Origin: Pseudonocardia sp.
Lineage (GTDB): Bacteria > Actinomycetota > Actinomycetes > Mycobacteriales > Pseudonocardiaceae
Direction: 5' to 3'
NCBI GenBank assembly: GCA_025869365.1
Contig: JAOZVV010000060.1
Span: 6,455-64,444 of the forward strand
Length of the DNA: 57,990 bases
The notes under the pieces are model-generated. The model was not told the DNA's origin. It did not search any database and saw only the letters and a program-made list of their open reading frames with translations. Of this stretch, positions 8,921 to 18,648 are shown piece after piece (position 1 is the stretch's first letter; each line of letters starts with the position of its first letter). The translations under genes were made by a program, and so were the position numbers.

Positions 8921-9346
8921 TCAGCCTCCGTGACCCGTGAACTCCCGGGGTTCCACGAGGACGAGCCAGCTCCCCGAGTTGTCCCGCATGACGGCCTCGA
9001 CGCCGTAGGGCCGCTCCGACGGTTCCTGCACGAACGTCACCCCCTTCGCGCTGAGCTCCTCGTAGGTCGCGCGGCAGTCGTCGACGCGCAGGCCCAGGCC
9101 GCCCCACTCGCCCTTCTCCAGCTGGCGGCGGATCATCGAGGCGGCCTCGTCGTTCAGCGGCGGCCCGGGTGTCATCAGGGTGACCTCGAGCTCCGGCTGC
9201 TTCGGGTGGGAGACGGTGACCCAGCGGAAGCCCTCGCCCATGGTGGCGTCCGTGCGGGGCTCGAAGCCCAGCACGTCGACGTAGAAGGCCTTGGCGGCGT
9301 CCTGGTCGAGGCAGTAGACCGTGGTCAGCGAGACGTTCGTGATCAT
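8921..9346 (-). CDS. VOC family protein (glyoxalase/bleomycin-resistance fold)
   Basis: A 141-residue two-module vicinal-oxygen-chelate protein. Features seen are the opening YCLDQDAAKAFYVDVLGFE (residues ~11-29), a central WGGLGLRVDD at ~82-91 and the closing RDNSGSWLVLVEPRE at ~121-135. The pattern fits glyoxalase-like or resistance-type members, but metal ligands cannot be assigned with certainty. It begins 10 bp after the AraC-type gene's stop, so the two form an operon. This pairing is common in actinomycetes. Confidence 0.9.
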   Translation of the reverse strand: MITNVSLTTVYCLDQDAAKAFYVDVLGFEPRTDATMGEGFRWVTVSHPKQPELEVTLMTPGPPLNDEAASMIRRQLEKGEWGGLGLRVDDCRATYEELSAKGVTFVQEPSERPYGVEAVMRDNSGSWLVLVEPREFTGHGG

Positions 9347-9356
9347 GGTGAGGACG

Positions 9357-9821
9357 CTACGGCGGTGCGGGGGGCGTGGGCTTCTCCCAGGTTGCGCGAT
9401 CGCCGGACGCCAGCACCCCGTGCATGAACAGGTAACAGCCCGGGACGCGCGGCATCCCCTGGGCGGCGAAGCGGTCCCGGTACGCGGACGGGCTCTCGCC
9501 GACGAGCTCGGTGAACCGGGACGAGAAGGACCCGAGGCTGGTGAACCCGACGAGCATGCACACCTCGGTGACGGTCAGGTTCGCACTGCGCAGCAGGTCC
9601 TGGGACCGCTCGATGCGCCGTCGGGTGAGATAGCGGATCGGGGTCTCGCCGTAGGTCGCGGCGAAGCTGCGCGCGAAGTGGTACTTGGAGATCCCCGCGA
9701 CGGCGGCGATCGCGTCGAGGTCCAGCGGGCGGGCGTAGGACCGGTCGATGTGGTCCCGCGCGCGCCGGAGCGGGACGAGCAGCGCCCCCGGCACCGCGCG
9801 CCGGGCCGCGGTGGCGTCCAT
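9357..9821 (-). CDS. AraC family transcriptional regulator
   Basis: A short (154-residue) AraC/XylS regulator consisting almost only of the DNA-binding domain. Two helix-turn-helix motifs are visible: LDLDAIAAVAGISKYHFARSF at ~33-53 and VTEVCMLVGFTSLGSFSSRF at ~83-102, followed by the family signature PSAYR. No N-terminal effector domain is present. A short C-terminal extension follows (LFMHGVLASGDRATWEKP). It is co-transcribed with the downstream VOC gene, which it probably regulates. Confidence 0.9.
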   Translation of the reverse strand: MDATAARRAVPGALLVPLRRARDHIDRSYARPLDLDAIAAVAGISKYHFARSFAATYGETPIRYLTRRRIERSQDLLRSANLTVTEVCMLVGFTSLGSFSSRFTELVGESPSAYRDRFAAQGMPRVPGCYLFMHGVLASGDRATWEKPTPPAPP

Positions 9822-9859
9822 GCGGCGAGGTTACCGGGACGGCGGCGGGCGGGGCGCGA

Positions 9860-10984
9860 TCAGCCGAGGGACCGGCGGAACGCCGCGACCATCTCCGGGC
9901 CCGCGGGGGAGGACCACATCACCGGGGTGAGCAGGATGTCGATGACGTCCGTGGCCGGGTCGGTTCGCCAACTCGTGCCCAGGCCGCCGTCCCAGCCGTA
10001 GCGGCCGTCCGGGGCGACGGCCATCCCGAGGCCCCACCCCTCGCCGTCGAGGAAGAGCCCGGCCCCGGCCTGCTGCTCGGGGGTGAGCCGGTCCGTCGTC
10101 ATCCGGGTGACACCCGCGGCGGACAGGACGGACCCGCCGCCGTCGCGCAGCATCCGGGCGAAGGCGAGGATGTCGTCCACGGTGGAGACGAGGCCCCCGC
10201 CGCCGGACTCGAACGCGGGCGGCGCGGACCAGCGACCGTCGACGGCGTCGAAGACCTCCAGCCCGTCGTCGGCGGCGACGAGCTCGGGCCCGAAGCGGTG
10301 CAGCGAGCCGGCCGGGACGTGGAAACCGGTGTCCCGCATGCCGAGCGGCCCGAACACGCGCTCGGCCAGGAACGCCCCCAGGGACATCCCGGACGCCCGC
10401 GCGATCAGGACGCCCAGGACGTCCGCGCCCGTGTGGTAGAGCCAGCGTTCCCCGGGCTGCGCGATCAGCGGGAGCTCGCCGAGCCGGCGCATCCACTCGT
10501 CTGCGGCCGGGACGTCGTGGGACCCGGGCGGGCCGTCGCCGCCGAGGCGGGCCTCGGCGAACGCGTGCTGGATCGGGTGAGCCGCCGGCATGACGGGCAT
10601 GACGCCGATCCCGAGCCGGAACGTGAACAGGTCCTCGACGGTGATCGGGCGCGAGGCCGGGACCGTGTCGTCGAGCTGCGCGTCGTCGCGGCGCAGCACC
10701 CGGCGGTCCGCCAGCTCGGGGAGCCAGCGGTCGACGGCGTCGTCGAGGGCGAGGGTGCCGTCCTCGACCAGGGTCATCGCCGCGACGGCGGTCATCGGCT
10801 TGGTCATCGAGGAGATCCGGAAGATCGTGTCCCGGCGCATCGGGGCCCCACCGGGGGTGACGCTCCCGTGGGCCTCGACGCGGACGTCGTCGCCGTGCGC
10901 GACGGCCCAGACCAGGCCCGGCACGCTGCCGTTCGCCAGGTAGGGGCTCAGGACGGGCTGCGGGGACGGCAGGGTGCTCGGCAT
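9860..10984 (-). CDS. Serine hydrolase, beta-lactamase class C family
   Basis: A 374-residue penicillin-binding-protein-fold hydrolase. The SxxK motif is SMTK at ~59-62, with the catalytic serine, and a candidate for the second motif is the tyrosine of LYHTGADVLG near residue 181. The third motif is not sharp (WDGGLGTSW near 345). No signal peptide is seen, so it is probably a cytoplasmic esterase or amidase of the EstB type rather than a secreted beta-lactamase. The ATG at 10984 starts close to the family's N-terminus. Confidence 0.87.
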   Translation of the reverse strand: MPSTLPSPQPVLSPYLANGSVPGLVWAVAHGDDVRVEAHGSVTPGGAPMRRDTIFRISSMTKPMTAVAAMTLVEDGTLALDDAVDRWLPELADRRVLRRDDAQLDDTVPASRPITVEDLFTFRLGIGVMPVMPAAHPIQHAFAEARLGGDGPPGSHDVPAADEWMRRLGELPLIAQPGERWLYHTGADVLGVLIARASGMSLGAFLAERVFGPLGMRDTGFHVPAGSLHRFGPELVAADDGLEVFDAVDGRWSAPPAFESGGGGLVSTVDDILAFARMLRDGGGSVLSAAGVTRMTTDRLTPEQQAGAGLFLDGEGWGLGMAVAPDGRYGWDGGLGTSWRTDPATDVIDILLTPVMWSSPAGPEMVAAFRRSLG

Positions 10985-11069
10985 CGGTGGTCCTCCGGGG
11001 TCGGGGTGCTCGCCACGGTGGACCGGCGCGGGCCCCGGGACTCATCGGCCGCTCACGCACCGATGTCGG

Positions 11070-11429
11070 TCACAGCTGGATCACCGACAGGGTGTTCCCG
11101 GCGGGATCGGTGAACCACGCGATGGGCGGGCCGTACCTCCGCTGCACGCCGCGCTCGTCCGTCCACTCGCTCACCTGGAACCTCACCCCGCGGGAGACGA
11201 GCTCGTCGACGGCGGCGTCGATGTCGTCGACCGGGAAGTTCAGGATCGTGAAAGTGGCGGGGACGTGGTCCGGCTTGGGGTAGACGAGCACGTCCCGGCC
11301 GGGGACGTGCAGGTGGAGCATGCCGTTCTCCTCGGAGACGTCCAGGCCGAGGGTGTCCGCGTAGAACGTGCGGGCGGCGGGGACGTCGTCGACGGAGAAT
11401 CCGCTGAAGGCCTTGCTGGTACGCAGCAC
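11070..11429 (-). CDS. VOC family protein
   Basis: A compact 119-residue glyoxalase-fold protein with [20 protein letters not shown] at ~9-28, a central [18 protein letters not shown] at ~67-84 and [15 protein letters not shown] at the end. The GTG at 11429 was chosen because AGGAGGAGCAC precedes it; the 20-codon longer frame has no ribosome site. It lies between the YoaK-like gene (57 bp upstream) and the serine hydrolase, all leftward. Confidence 0.9.
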   Translation of the reverse strand: MLRTSKAFSGFSVDDVPAARTFYADTLGLDVSEENGMLHLHVPGRDVLVYPKPDHVPATFTILNFPVDDIDAAVDELVSRGVRFQVSEWTDERGVQRRYGPPIAWFTDPAGNTLSVIQL

Positions 11430-11485
11430 GGTGCTCCTCCTGGTCGTTCGGCCCGCCGGGCGCGGACGACCAGGATGGCGGCCCG

Positions 11486-12010
11486 TCACCCGGACGTCGA
11501 GGCCGCCGCCGGTCTCCCGGCACCGCCGGAACCGGCCCGCCGCGCGAACACGAGCGCGACGGCGCCGACGGCCGCCGCGGCGAGCCCGAGCGTCCCCGCG
11601 AAGGTGATCTGCAGCAGCAGCGCCCCGGTCGCGGCACCGCCGAACATCGCGAGCACCGAGCCGAACCGCCGCTGCGGCCGCCCGCCCGGGCCGCCCGCCA
11701 GCACGCTGTCCGAGGACAGGCCGGTCAGCGTCATCGTCAGGACGGTGGTCGTCAGGTCCGGGCGTCCCACCCGGCCTCCCGCCACGGCCCCGGCGACGAA
11801 CGCGGCGATCGCGAGCGCCGAGGCGAGCACGTCCACGTCCGACGACGCGACCACGCCGAAGCCGAGGAAGACGACGTTGCCCGTCATGTTGGCGGCGAAG
11901 ACGCGGCCGAGCCGCAGGAAGCTGACGGCGTCGACGAGCCCGGTGGTCGCCGTCAGGGTGAGCAGGGCCGCGACCGTCCAGCGCCGGCTCGCGGGAGACG
12001 TGACGGCCAC
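11486..12010 (-). CDS. YoaK (DUF1275) family membrane protein, internally shortened
   Basis: A 174-residue polytopic membrane protein. The N-terminal part has the family block [23 protein letters not shown] (~18-40), and the C-terminal part has [19 protein letters not shown] (~83-101). YoaK members usually run to 210-240 residues with two or three helices between these blocks. Here GGR is followed almost directly by PDLTTT, so about 45-60 residues appear to be missing in frame. It starts with GTG only 4 bp after the nitrile hydratase accessory gene and so belongs to that operon. Function is unknown; a transport role is possible but unproven. Confidence 0.8.
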   Translation of the reverse strand: MAVTSPASRRWTVAALLTLTATTGLVDAVSFLRLGRVFAANMTGNVVFLGFGVVASSDVDVLASALAIAAFVAGAVAGGRVGRPDLTTTVLTMTLTGLSSDSVLAGGPGGRPQRRFGSVLAMFGGAATGALLLQITFAGTLGLAAAAVGAVALVFARRAGSGGAGRPAAASTSG

Positions 12011-12014
12011 CGCG

Positions 12015-12383
12015 TCAGTGGCCGTGCCCGTGCCCGTGCCCGGTCTCGTCGTCCCGGTGGTCGTGGCCCGCCGGTCGTGCCGCGAGGGTCGCCGACCGGG
12101 CGTCGAGTTCCGTCGTCGTGACCGTCCCGTCCCCGGCGAGGACGTCCTCGAGCGCGCCGAGCCAGTGCTCGTAGTAGCTCCAGCTCCCTGCCGGGGCCGC
12201 CTCCCACGCGGCGATCCGGGCGATCAGCGCGGCCTGGAACGTGGCCCACCCGAACGCACCCGTGTCGTGCAGGGTGACCGCCATCCCGAAGGCGCGGCTC
12301 TCCCAGGGGGCGGAGAAGAGCAGCTCGCCGTTGGCGCGCGGGGGAGCGGCGGGCCCGTCGACGGCCAGCGGGGCGGGGCTCAC
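12015..12383 (-). CDS. Nitrile hydratase accessory protein (cobalt activator)
   Basis: A 122-residue protein related to the N-terminal part of the beta subunit ([29 protein letters not shown] at ~22-50; [14 protein letters not shown] at ~69-82). Activators of this family deliver cobalt to the alpha subunit and support cysteine oxidation. The C-terminus carries a histidine-rich tail ending in GHGHGHGH, a likely metal-holding segment. The GTG start overlaps the alpha-subunit stop (GTGA), so translation is coupled and expression should be stoichiometric. Confidence 0.9.
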   Translation of the reverse strand: MSPAPLAVDGPAAPPRANGELLFSAPWESRAFGMAVTLHDTGAFGWATFQAALIARIAAWEAAPAGSWSYYEHWLGALEDVLAGDGTVTTTELDARSATLAARPAGHDHRDDETGHGHGHGH

Positions 12384-12964
12384 GGCGCGCTCACCTTCGC
12401 CACCCCCACCATCGCGTCCCGCGTCACGAGCGCCGTCAGCTCCTCCTCGGACAGGCCCTCGGTGCCCGCGGGCCGTTCCGGCAGCACGAGCCAGCGCACC
12501 TCGCTGCTCGAGTCCCGCACCACGATCTCCACGTCCTCACCCAGCTCCAGGCCCATCTCCGCGAGCACCGTGCGCGGCTCGCGGACCACGCGCGCCCGGT
12601 ACGCGGGATCCTTGTACCACGACGGCGGCAGTCCCAGCACCGGCCACGGGTAGCACGAGCAGAGCGTGCAGACGACGACGTTGTGCACCTCGGGGGTGTT
12701 CTCCACGACGACGATGTGCTCGCCGTTCGCCCCGCCGCCCCAGGCCACCTCCTTGATCGCGGGTGTGGCGTCCGCGAGCAGCCGGGCCCGGTACTCCGGG
12801 TCCACCCACGCCCGGGCGACGACCCGGGCCCCGTTGAGCGGGCCCACGTTCGTCTCGTAGTTCGCGATGAACGTGTCCATCACCGCGGGGTCCACGAGGC
12901 CCCGCTCGGTGAGCAGCTGCTCCAGGGCCTCGGTCCGCAGCGATGCGGGGATCCGCTCTGTCAT
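12380..12964 (-). CDS. nthA: Nitrile hydratase alpha subunit, cobalt type
   Basis: Catalytic subunit (194 residues) that hydrates nitriles to amides as an alpha-beta heterodimer. The metal-binding claw is C99-T-L-C102-S103-C104, followed by [14 protein letters not shown]. Threonine after the first cysteine is the marker of cobalt enzymes; iron enzymes have serine there. C102 and C104 would be oxidised to sulfinic and sulfenic acids. The ATG at 12964 overlaps the beta-subunit stop by 4 bp. The beta-then-alpha order matches other cobalt nitrile hydratase operons. No amidase gene lies in the window. Confidence 0.96.
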   Translation of the reverse strand: MTERIPASLRTEALEQLLTERGLVDPAVMDTFIANYETNVGPLNGARVVARAWVDPEYRARLLADATPAIKEVAWGGGANGEHIVVVENTPEVHNVVVCTLCSCYPWPVLGLPPSWYKDPAYRARVVREPRTVLAEMGLELGEDVEIVVRDSSSEVRWLVLPERPAGTEGLSEEELTALVTRDAMVGVAKVSAP

Positions 12965-13626
12965 GCCTTCTCCAGGTAGGACTCGAACAGCTCGACGGTC
13001 ACGGAGAACTCCTCGGAGGCCGCGCCCCACAGCTCCCGGGACGCGAACCTGACGGTGTAGACGTACTGGGGGTTCTCGCCACGGAACACCGCGTGGGTGT
13101 CCGGCAGGACGTGCGCGGGCTGGACGAGATCGACGACGCCGGGGTGTCCGGCGACGTATCCCGGCAGCTTGCCGGCGCCCGGGGGCGGGACGGCGAGGGC
13201 CCGGACCCGCTCGCCCTCGACGAATGCGGGCGGGGTGTCGATGCGCCGCAGCGAGCCCGGTGCGGTGGCGGCGTAGTCCGGCCTGGCGGGCTCGGGCGCC
13301 GGGGGCTCCACCACGTCCTCGCCCGCGTTGCGGCGGGCGCGGGCGTCGACCGCGCCCGGCGCCAGGATCGCGGACTCGATGAGCATCAGCTCGGCGGCGT
13401 TGAGCCAGCGGCCGTAGTAGCCGTCGTCAAGGTAGGCCGAGCGGTCCAGGCGGGCGAGGGCGTAGCGGAACGCGTCGAGGTTCTGTCCGGAGATGCGGCC
13501 CATGGTGAAGGCGGTCATCGCGAACGCGCGGCGTTCCCAGGGCTCGGCGAACGGCCGCTCGTCCGGGTCCGGCGGACTCACCGGACCCCAGCCGGACGTG
13601 CCGCTCATGTCGGCGATGTTGGTCAT
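12961..13626 (-). CDS. nthB: Nitrile hydratase beta subunit
   Basis: A 221-residue structural subunit that closes the active site over the alpha-subunit metal. The N-terminal half shows the family features [19 protein letters not shown] (~26-44) and [15 protein letters not shown] (~70-84). The C-terminal SH3-like half has [12 protein letters not shown], a [20 protein letters not shown] block and [14 protein letters not shown]. The ATG at 13626 follows GGAGGTGGG. It is the first gene of the operon. The 74-bp upstream gap contains TTTAC and GTAAA half-sites that could be regulatory, but I could not define a promoter. Confidence 0.95.
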   Translation of the reverse strand: MTNIADMSGTSGWGPVSPPDPDERPFAEPWERRAFAMTAFTMGRISGQNLDAFRYALARLDRSAYLDDGYYGRWLNAAELMLIESAILAPGAVDARARRNAGEDVVEPPAPEPARPDYAATAPGSLRRIDTPPAFVEGERVRALAVPPPGAGKLPGYVAGHPGVVDLVQPAHVLPDTHAVFRGENPQYVYTVRFASRELWGAASEEFSVTVELFESYLEKA

Positions 13627-13700
13627 CCCACCTCCGGTCGTCGTTTACGATCGATGACGCCCGTACAGCATAGTAAATGACGGCCGGCAAGCGCGAGGTG

Positions 13701-15212
13701 TCACTCCGGCGCGTTCGCCCCGCTCCCGCCCACGAGGTAGGGCTCGGTGACGCCGTCGTACATCAGGTGGGCGACGAGGCCCTCCGCCGCGTGGGTCAGG
13801 TTGTGGCAGTGGTCCATCCAGATCCCGGGGTTGTCCGCCACGAACGCGACGTCGTAGCTGCCGCCGTCCTCCACGTCGAGCGAGTCGAACCACCACGGGC
13901 TGCCGCTCGCCGGGACCCCGTCGTGCGCCAGCACCACCGCGTGATGGCCGTGCAGGTGCAGGGGATGGACCTCGCCGCTGGAGTTCGTGATCCGCATCCG
14001 CACCACGTCCCCCTCGCGGACGACGAACATCGGCACGTCCGGGAACAGGTGCCCGTTCACCGTCCACCACATCCCGGGGACACCGTCGACGAACCCGAGG
14101 CGGCGGCCCACGGCGTAGGTGAAGGTCCGGTCCGCGGCCCCGGGGTCGAGGCCGAGCGGGGCGGGTGTGCCGTAGGCCAGCAGGTCCAGGGTCCGCCCGG
14201 GTCTCGGCGACGGTGCCGCCCGGGATCCCCCCAGCACGATCGCCGCGTTCCCGCCGAGCTCGACGCGGGCGCCCGCCCCGTCCGCGGGCACGGCGACCTC
14301 CAGGTCGGCGCGACCGCCCGCGGTCACGCCGACCGTGGTGTCCCGCAGCTCGCCGGGTTCGTGCAGCTCACGGCCGTCCACGGCGACCACCCGGAACGCC
14401 GCGCCGCTCACCCACGCGGACATCGGCCCGTTGTCCGTGTTCACCACCCGTACGCGCACGCGGGAGCCCGGCGCGGCCGGGACGGGCACGTCCCCGGCGA
14501 GGCCGTTCACCGTGCGGTTCCCGGAGTAGAGGTGGACGAGCGCGAGAGCGTCCGGGACCTCGGCGGGTGCGCGCGGGCTGATCACCACGGCGCCGAAGAG
14601 CCCCTTCTGCACCTGCTCGTGGGACACCTGGTGCGAGTGGTACCAGTACGTCCCGGCCCGTTCGGCGGTGAACCGGTAGGTGAACGACATCCCGGGCAGC
14701 ACGGCGTCCTGGGTCACCCCCGCCACCCCGTCGTCCCCGTTCGGGACGTCCAGCCCGTGCCAGTGCAGCGTGACGCCGTCCGGCACGTCTGCGTTCCGCA
14801 GCATCACCTGTACGAGCTGGCCCTCGACGGCGTGGATCTCCGGGCCCGGTGACGTCCCGTCGATCGTGTACCCGTCCTCGACGACCTGTCCGGACGCCAG
14901 CCGCACGGTCCCCTTCCGCGCGGTGAAGGTCAGGTCGACGTCCGGCGGCCCGGCGGCCGGGTCCCGCAGGTCCGCGACGCTGCGCACCCCGGTCATCCCG
15001 GTCATCCCGGCCATGGGGTGGGCCCCGGTCGTCGTCATGACGGGTGCCCCGCCGCCCGTGTCGACCGATCCCCGGTCCATCACCGAGTAGGTCGACGGGA
15101 CCAGGCTGTCCTGCCAGAACCACCCCAGCGGCCCGAGTACGGCGAGGGTGGCGGCGAGTCCGGCGACGACCCCACGACGTCGCCCGCCCACCGCCACCCC
15201 CGGCCGCGGCAT
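13701..15212 (-). CDS. Multicopper oxidase family protein, membrane-anchored or exported
   Basis: A 503-residue multicopper oxidase. All four copper-binding clusters are intact: HWHG (150-153), WYHSH (190-194), HPLHLHGH (416-423) and HCH followed by NLTH (468-474). A basic N-terminus (RRRGVVAG) and one hydrophobic stretch (~15-33) suggest export with an uncleaved anchor. Before the first cupredoxin domain is a Met-rich stretch (HPMAGMTGMTG, ~65-75). It could oxidise metal ions or phenolics outside the cell. The ATG at 15212 lies 17 bp after the membrane-protein gene's stop, so both share a transcript. Confidence 0.92.
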   Translation of the reverse strand: MPRPGVAVGGRRRGVVAGLAATLAVLGPLGWFWQDSLVPSTYSVMDRGSVDTGGGAPVMTTTGAHPMAGMTGMTGVRSVADLRDPAAGPPDVDLTFTARKGTVRLASGQVVEDGYTIDGTSPGPEIHAVEGQLVQVMLRNADVPDGVTLHWHGLDVPNGDDGVAGVTQDAVLPGMSFTYRFTAERAGTYWYHSHQVSHEQVQKGLFGAVVISPRAPAEVPDALALVHLYSGNRTVNGLAGDVPVPAAPGSRVRVRVVNTDNGPMSAWVSGAAFRVVAVDGRELHEPGELRDTTVGVTAGGRADLEVAVPADGAGARVELGGNAAIVLGGSRAAPSPRPGRTLDLLAYGTPAPLGLDPGAADRTFTYAVGRRLGFVDGVPGMWWTVNGHLFPDVPMFVVREGDVVRMRITNSSGEVHPLHLHGHHAVVLAHDGVPASGSPWWFDSLDVEDGGSYDVAFVADNPGIWMDHCHNLTHAAEGLVAHLMYDGVTEPYLVGGSGANAPE

Positions 15213-15229
15213 CTCGGCTCCGGGCCGGC

Positions 15230-15703
15230 TCAGGCCATCCCGGAGGACCGGTCCGCCGGTGCGGCGCGGGCCGGCTCGGCGGATCCGGTGGCGGGGAGGC
15301 GCGCGGCGATCACCGCGGCGGCGAAGAGCCCGAGGGCGACGGCGCCGTGCAGGATGCCGAGCGACGGGACGCCGTGCGCGAACATCCCCAGCAGCACCTG
15401 GACCACGACCGTCCCCAGGCAGATCGCCGCCCACCGCACGCCGCCGCTGACGTGGGCGAAGAACGCCACGACGAGCAGGGCGAGCGCCAGGACGGGTACG
15501 ACGATCTGGCCGTTGATGCCGTGCACCATGAAGCCGGCGACCCCGGTGAAGGTGACGGACTCGTCCTCGATCGCGGCCTTGTCCAGCACGCCGCCGCCGT
15601 CGATCCAGGTGGTCAGGCCGAACAGGGCGTAGGCGATCGCCGCGGCCTGCACCACGACCTCGGCGGCGAGCACGTAGGCGAGCACCCGGTAGGCAGTGCG
15701 CAT
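15230..15703 (-). CDS. Small four-helix membrane protein
   Basis: A 157-residue protein that I cannot assign to a named family. Four hydrophobic helices are visible (about residues 6-30, 66-86, 89-110 and 114-135), with a polar loop between the first and second (TTWIDGGGVLDKAAIEDES) and a Pro/Ala-rich tail. Histidines in or near the helices (FMVHGING, FFAHVSGG, FAHGVP, ILHGAVA) could bind a metal or heme; that is speculation. The ATG at 15703 has GGGGAGGAACG upstream. It is first in a two-gene operon with the multicopper oxidase, so a shared role in metal or electron transfer is plausible. Confidence 0.8.
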   Translation of the reverse strand: MRTAYRVLAYVLAAEVVVQAAAIAYALFGLTTWIDGGGVLDKAAIEDESVTFTGVAGFMVHGINGQIVVPVLALALLVVAFFAHVSGGVRWAAICLGTVVVQVLLGMFAHGVPSLGILHGAVALGLFAAAVIAARLPATGSAEPARAAPADRSSGMA

Positions 15704-15714
15704 CGTTCCTCCCC

Positions 15715-15788
15715 GGTTCACGGGCGTCCGGGCCGGGCGTCCTGGTGAACCAGAGGAGGGACGGGCGCGGGGTGATACAGCGCACCCC
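15715..15788. promoter_or_regulatory. Inverted repeats upstream of the multicopper oxidase operon
   Basis: GGTTCAC (15715-15721) and GTGAACC (15745-15751) form one inverted repeat. GGGGTG-n8-CACCCC (15769-15788) forms another. Both lie in the 113-bp gap between the operon start and the acyl-CoA synthetase stop. The second could be a repressor site or the 3' hairpin of the upstream synthetase gene. Confidence 0.3.
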
Positions 15789-15816
15789 GAAATCGGTGGA
15801 TCAGTGACCGGACGGG

Positions 15817-17370
15817 TCAGGGCACAGGGGCGAAACGCTCCCGCAGCTCGCGCTTGAGGACCTTTCCCGACGGGTTCCGCGGCAGCGCGTCCACGAACCG
15901 GACCACCTTGGGCTTCTTGTAGGACGCCAGGTGTGCCCGGACGTGCGCGATCAGCTCCTCGGGCGTCGGCTCCGCGCCCTCCGCCACGACGACGACGGCG
16001 CAGATGTTCTCGCCCCACACCTCGTCCGGCAGCCCGATGATCGCCGCGTCCGCGACCCCGGGATGCGCGGCCAGCACGTTCTCCACCTCGAGGCTGTAGA
16101 CGTTCTCGCCGCCCGTGACGATCATGTCCTTCTTGCGGTCGACGACGCTGAGCAGCCCGTCCGCGTCGAGCGTGCCGACGTCCCCGGTGCGCAGCCAGCC
16201 GTCCGGGATCGCCGCCCGGGTGGCCTCCGGGTTGCGCCAGTAGCCCTCCATCACCTGATCACCCCGCACCGCGATCTCCCCGGCGACCCCGGTCGGCAGG
16301 TCCGCACCCTGCTCGTCGACGATCCGGATCCCCGCGAACGGCGCCGCACGGCCCGCCCGGGTCAGCAGCTCGGGCCGGTCCGCGACGCCGAGCCGGTGGG
16401 TCTCCTCGTCCAGCCAGGCGGCGTTGCCGGCCAGCTCGGTCATGCCGAAGCCCTGGTAGAAGCCGGCGTTGGCGAACCGGGCCATGGCGCGGCGCAGCAA
16501 CGTGGGGGAGATGCCGGAGGCGCCGTAGGAGATCCGGCGGACGCTGGACACGTCGACGTCCGCGAGGTCCTCGCGGGCCAGCAGGATGCCGAGCATCGCC
16601 GGGGCCATGGACGTCGCGGTGATCCGCTCGCGCTCGATCATGTGCAGGTACTCGGCCGGGTCGAACGAGGCCATCAGGTGGTAGGTCCCGGCGACGGCGT
16701 AGCAGCCCAGCTCCGAGTAGGAGGTGATGTGGCTCTGCGGGAACGGCTGGGCCTGGCGCATGTGCCGCTCGTGCCCGACGCCCAGGACGAGGTTGGTCAC
16801 CGACGCGGTGAGGTTGCGGTGGCTGACCATCACGCCCTTGGGGCGCCCGGTGGTCCCGGAGGTGTAGACGATCCACGCGGTGTCCTGCGGTGCGACGGCG
16901 GCGCGCGGGCCCTCGCCGGTGGCCGTCGCCAGCAGCGCCTCGTACCCCAGGTCGACGTCCGGGTGGTCGGTGTCCGTGCCGACCTCCACGCCGATCCCGA
17001 CCACCGTCCGCAGCCCGGGGACCGCCGCGCGCAGCGCCGGGACGTGGTGGGCGTGGTTGTGCCCGACGACGAGGACGGTCGTCTCGGAGTGCTCGAGGAT
17101 GTAGGTGATCTCCTCGGTCCCCAGCCGCTGGTTGATGAACGTCAGCGTGCCGCCGGCCATCGGGACGCCGATGTGCAGCTCGTTGGCCTCGGGCCGGTTG
17201 TCCGCCAGCAGCGCCACCCGCGGGGCCGGCCCGGTGCGCTCCAGGGCCTCGGCGAGCAGGGCGGAGCGGTCCCGCAGGGCGCCGTAGGTCAGCCGGTGGG
17301 TGCCGAACTGCACGGCGACCCGCTCCGGCTCGTGCCGTGCGGCGTTCTCGACGAAGTGCCCGATCAGCAT
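15817..17370 (-). CDS. Class I adenylate-forming acyl-CoA synthetase
   Basis: A 517-residue ANL-superfamily ligase that would activate a carboxylic acid to its CoA thioester through an acyl-AMP. The phosphate-binding motif YTSGTTGRPKGV is near residues 168-179, the YQGFGMTE-type aromatic motif near 303-310, the hinge DRKKDMIVTGGENVYSLEVE near 407-426, and the catalytic lysine in NPSGKVLKRELR at the end. The substrate pocket does not identify chain length. The ATG at 17370 diverges from the nitronate monooxygenase gene across a 221-bp region with paired operator-like sequences. Confidence 0.92.
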   Translation of the reverse strand: MLIGHFVENAARHEPERVAVQFGTHRLTYGALRDRSALLAEALERTGPAPRVALLADNRPEANELHIGVPMAGGTLTFINQRLGTEEITYILEHSETTVLVVGHNHAHHVPALRAAVPGLRTVVGIGVEVGTDTDHPDVDLGYEALLATATGEGPRAAVAPQDTAWIVYTSGTTGRPKGVMVSHRNLTASVTNLVLGVGHERHMRQAQPFPQSHITSYSELGCYAVAGTYHLMASFDPAEYLHMIERERITATSMAPAMLGILLAREDLADVDVSSVRRISYGASGISPTLLRRAMARFANAGFYQGFGMTELAGNAAWLDEETHRLGVADRPELLTRAGRAAPFAGIRIVDEQGADLPTGVAGEIAVRGDQVMEGYWRNPEATRAAIPDGWLRTGDVGTLDADGLLSVVDRKKDMIVTGGENVYSLEVENVLAAHPGVADAAIIGLPDEVWGENICAVVVVAEGAEPTPEELIAHVRAHLASYKKPKVVRFVDALPRNPSGKVLKRELRERFAPVP

Positions 17371-17421
17371 CGGCTCTCCCGTGGTCGGCGTCGACCCTGT
17401 ACAGGCCGAACGGGCGGCTGG

Positions 17422-17545
17422 CTGATCGAACGTTAAGTCGAGCGCCTCGAACGGTCAACGGGGTGGGGAGCGACGGAACGCACGTTGACGTCATGGTCGA
17501 CAGCCAGGCAGAGTCGGGCCCAAAGCATTCGATCGTTCGTTCAGT
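17422..17545. promoter_or_regulatory. Paired inverted operator-like sites in a divergent promoter region
   Basis: CTGATCGAACG at 17422-17432 recurs in opposite orientation as CGTTCGTTCAG at 17534-17544 (10 of 11 bases match). The second copy belongs to a longer CGATCGTTCGTTCAGT (17530-17545), whose first 10 bases are identical to the site at 56911 upstream of paaZ. Each copy lies nearer one of the two divergent starts (17370 and 17592). This arrangement suggests one TetR-type repressor acting on both genes. Confidence 0.5.
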
Positions 17546-17573
17546 ATCGGATCTGCCGGTGCAGCGGGCGTGA

Positions 17574-18584
<1,011 letters not shown>

Positions 18585-18591
18585 GACAGGC

Positions 18592-18627
18592 GGACGGGCC
18601 GGGCGCCCCGAGAGCCCCGGCCCGTCC
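18592..18627. terminator. Strong hairpin after the nitronate monooxygenase gene
   Basis: GGACGGGCCGGG (18592-18603) pairs perfectly over 12 bp with CCCGGCCCGTCC (18616-18627). It starts 8 bp after the stop and also lies 3' of the leftward luciferase-like remnant, so it could act in both directions. No U-run is present. Confidence 0.6.
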
Positions 18628-18648
18628 GGCCACATCCCGCCGACGGCG

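Noticed and set aside
15769-15788. CsoR-type copper operator upstream of the multicopper oxidase
   Set aside because: The arms run G-rich then C-rich, the opposite of known CsoR sites; kept only as a weak inverted repeat.
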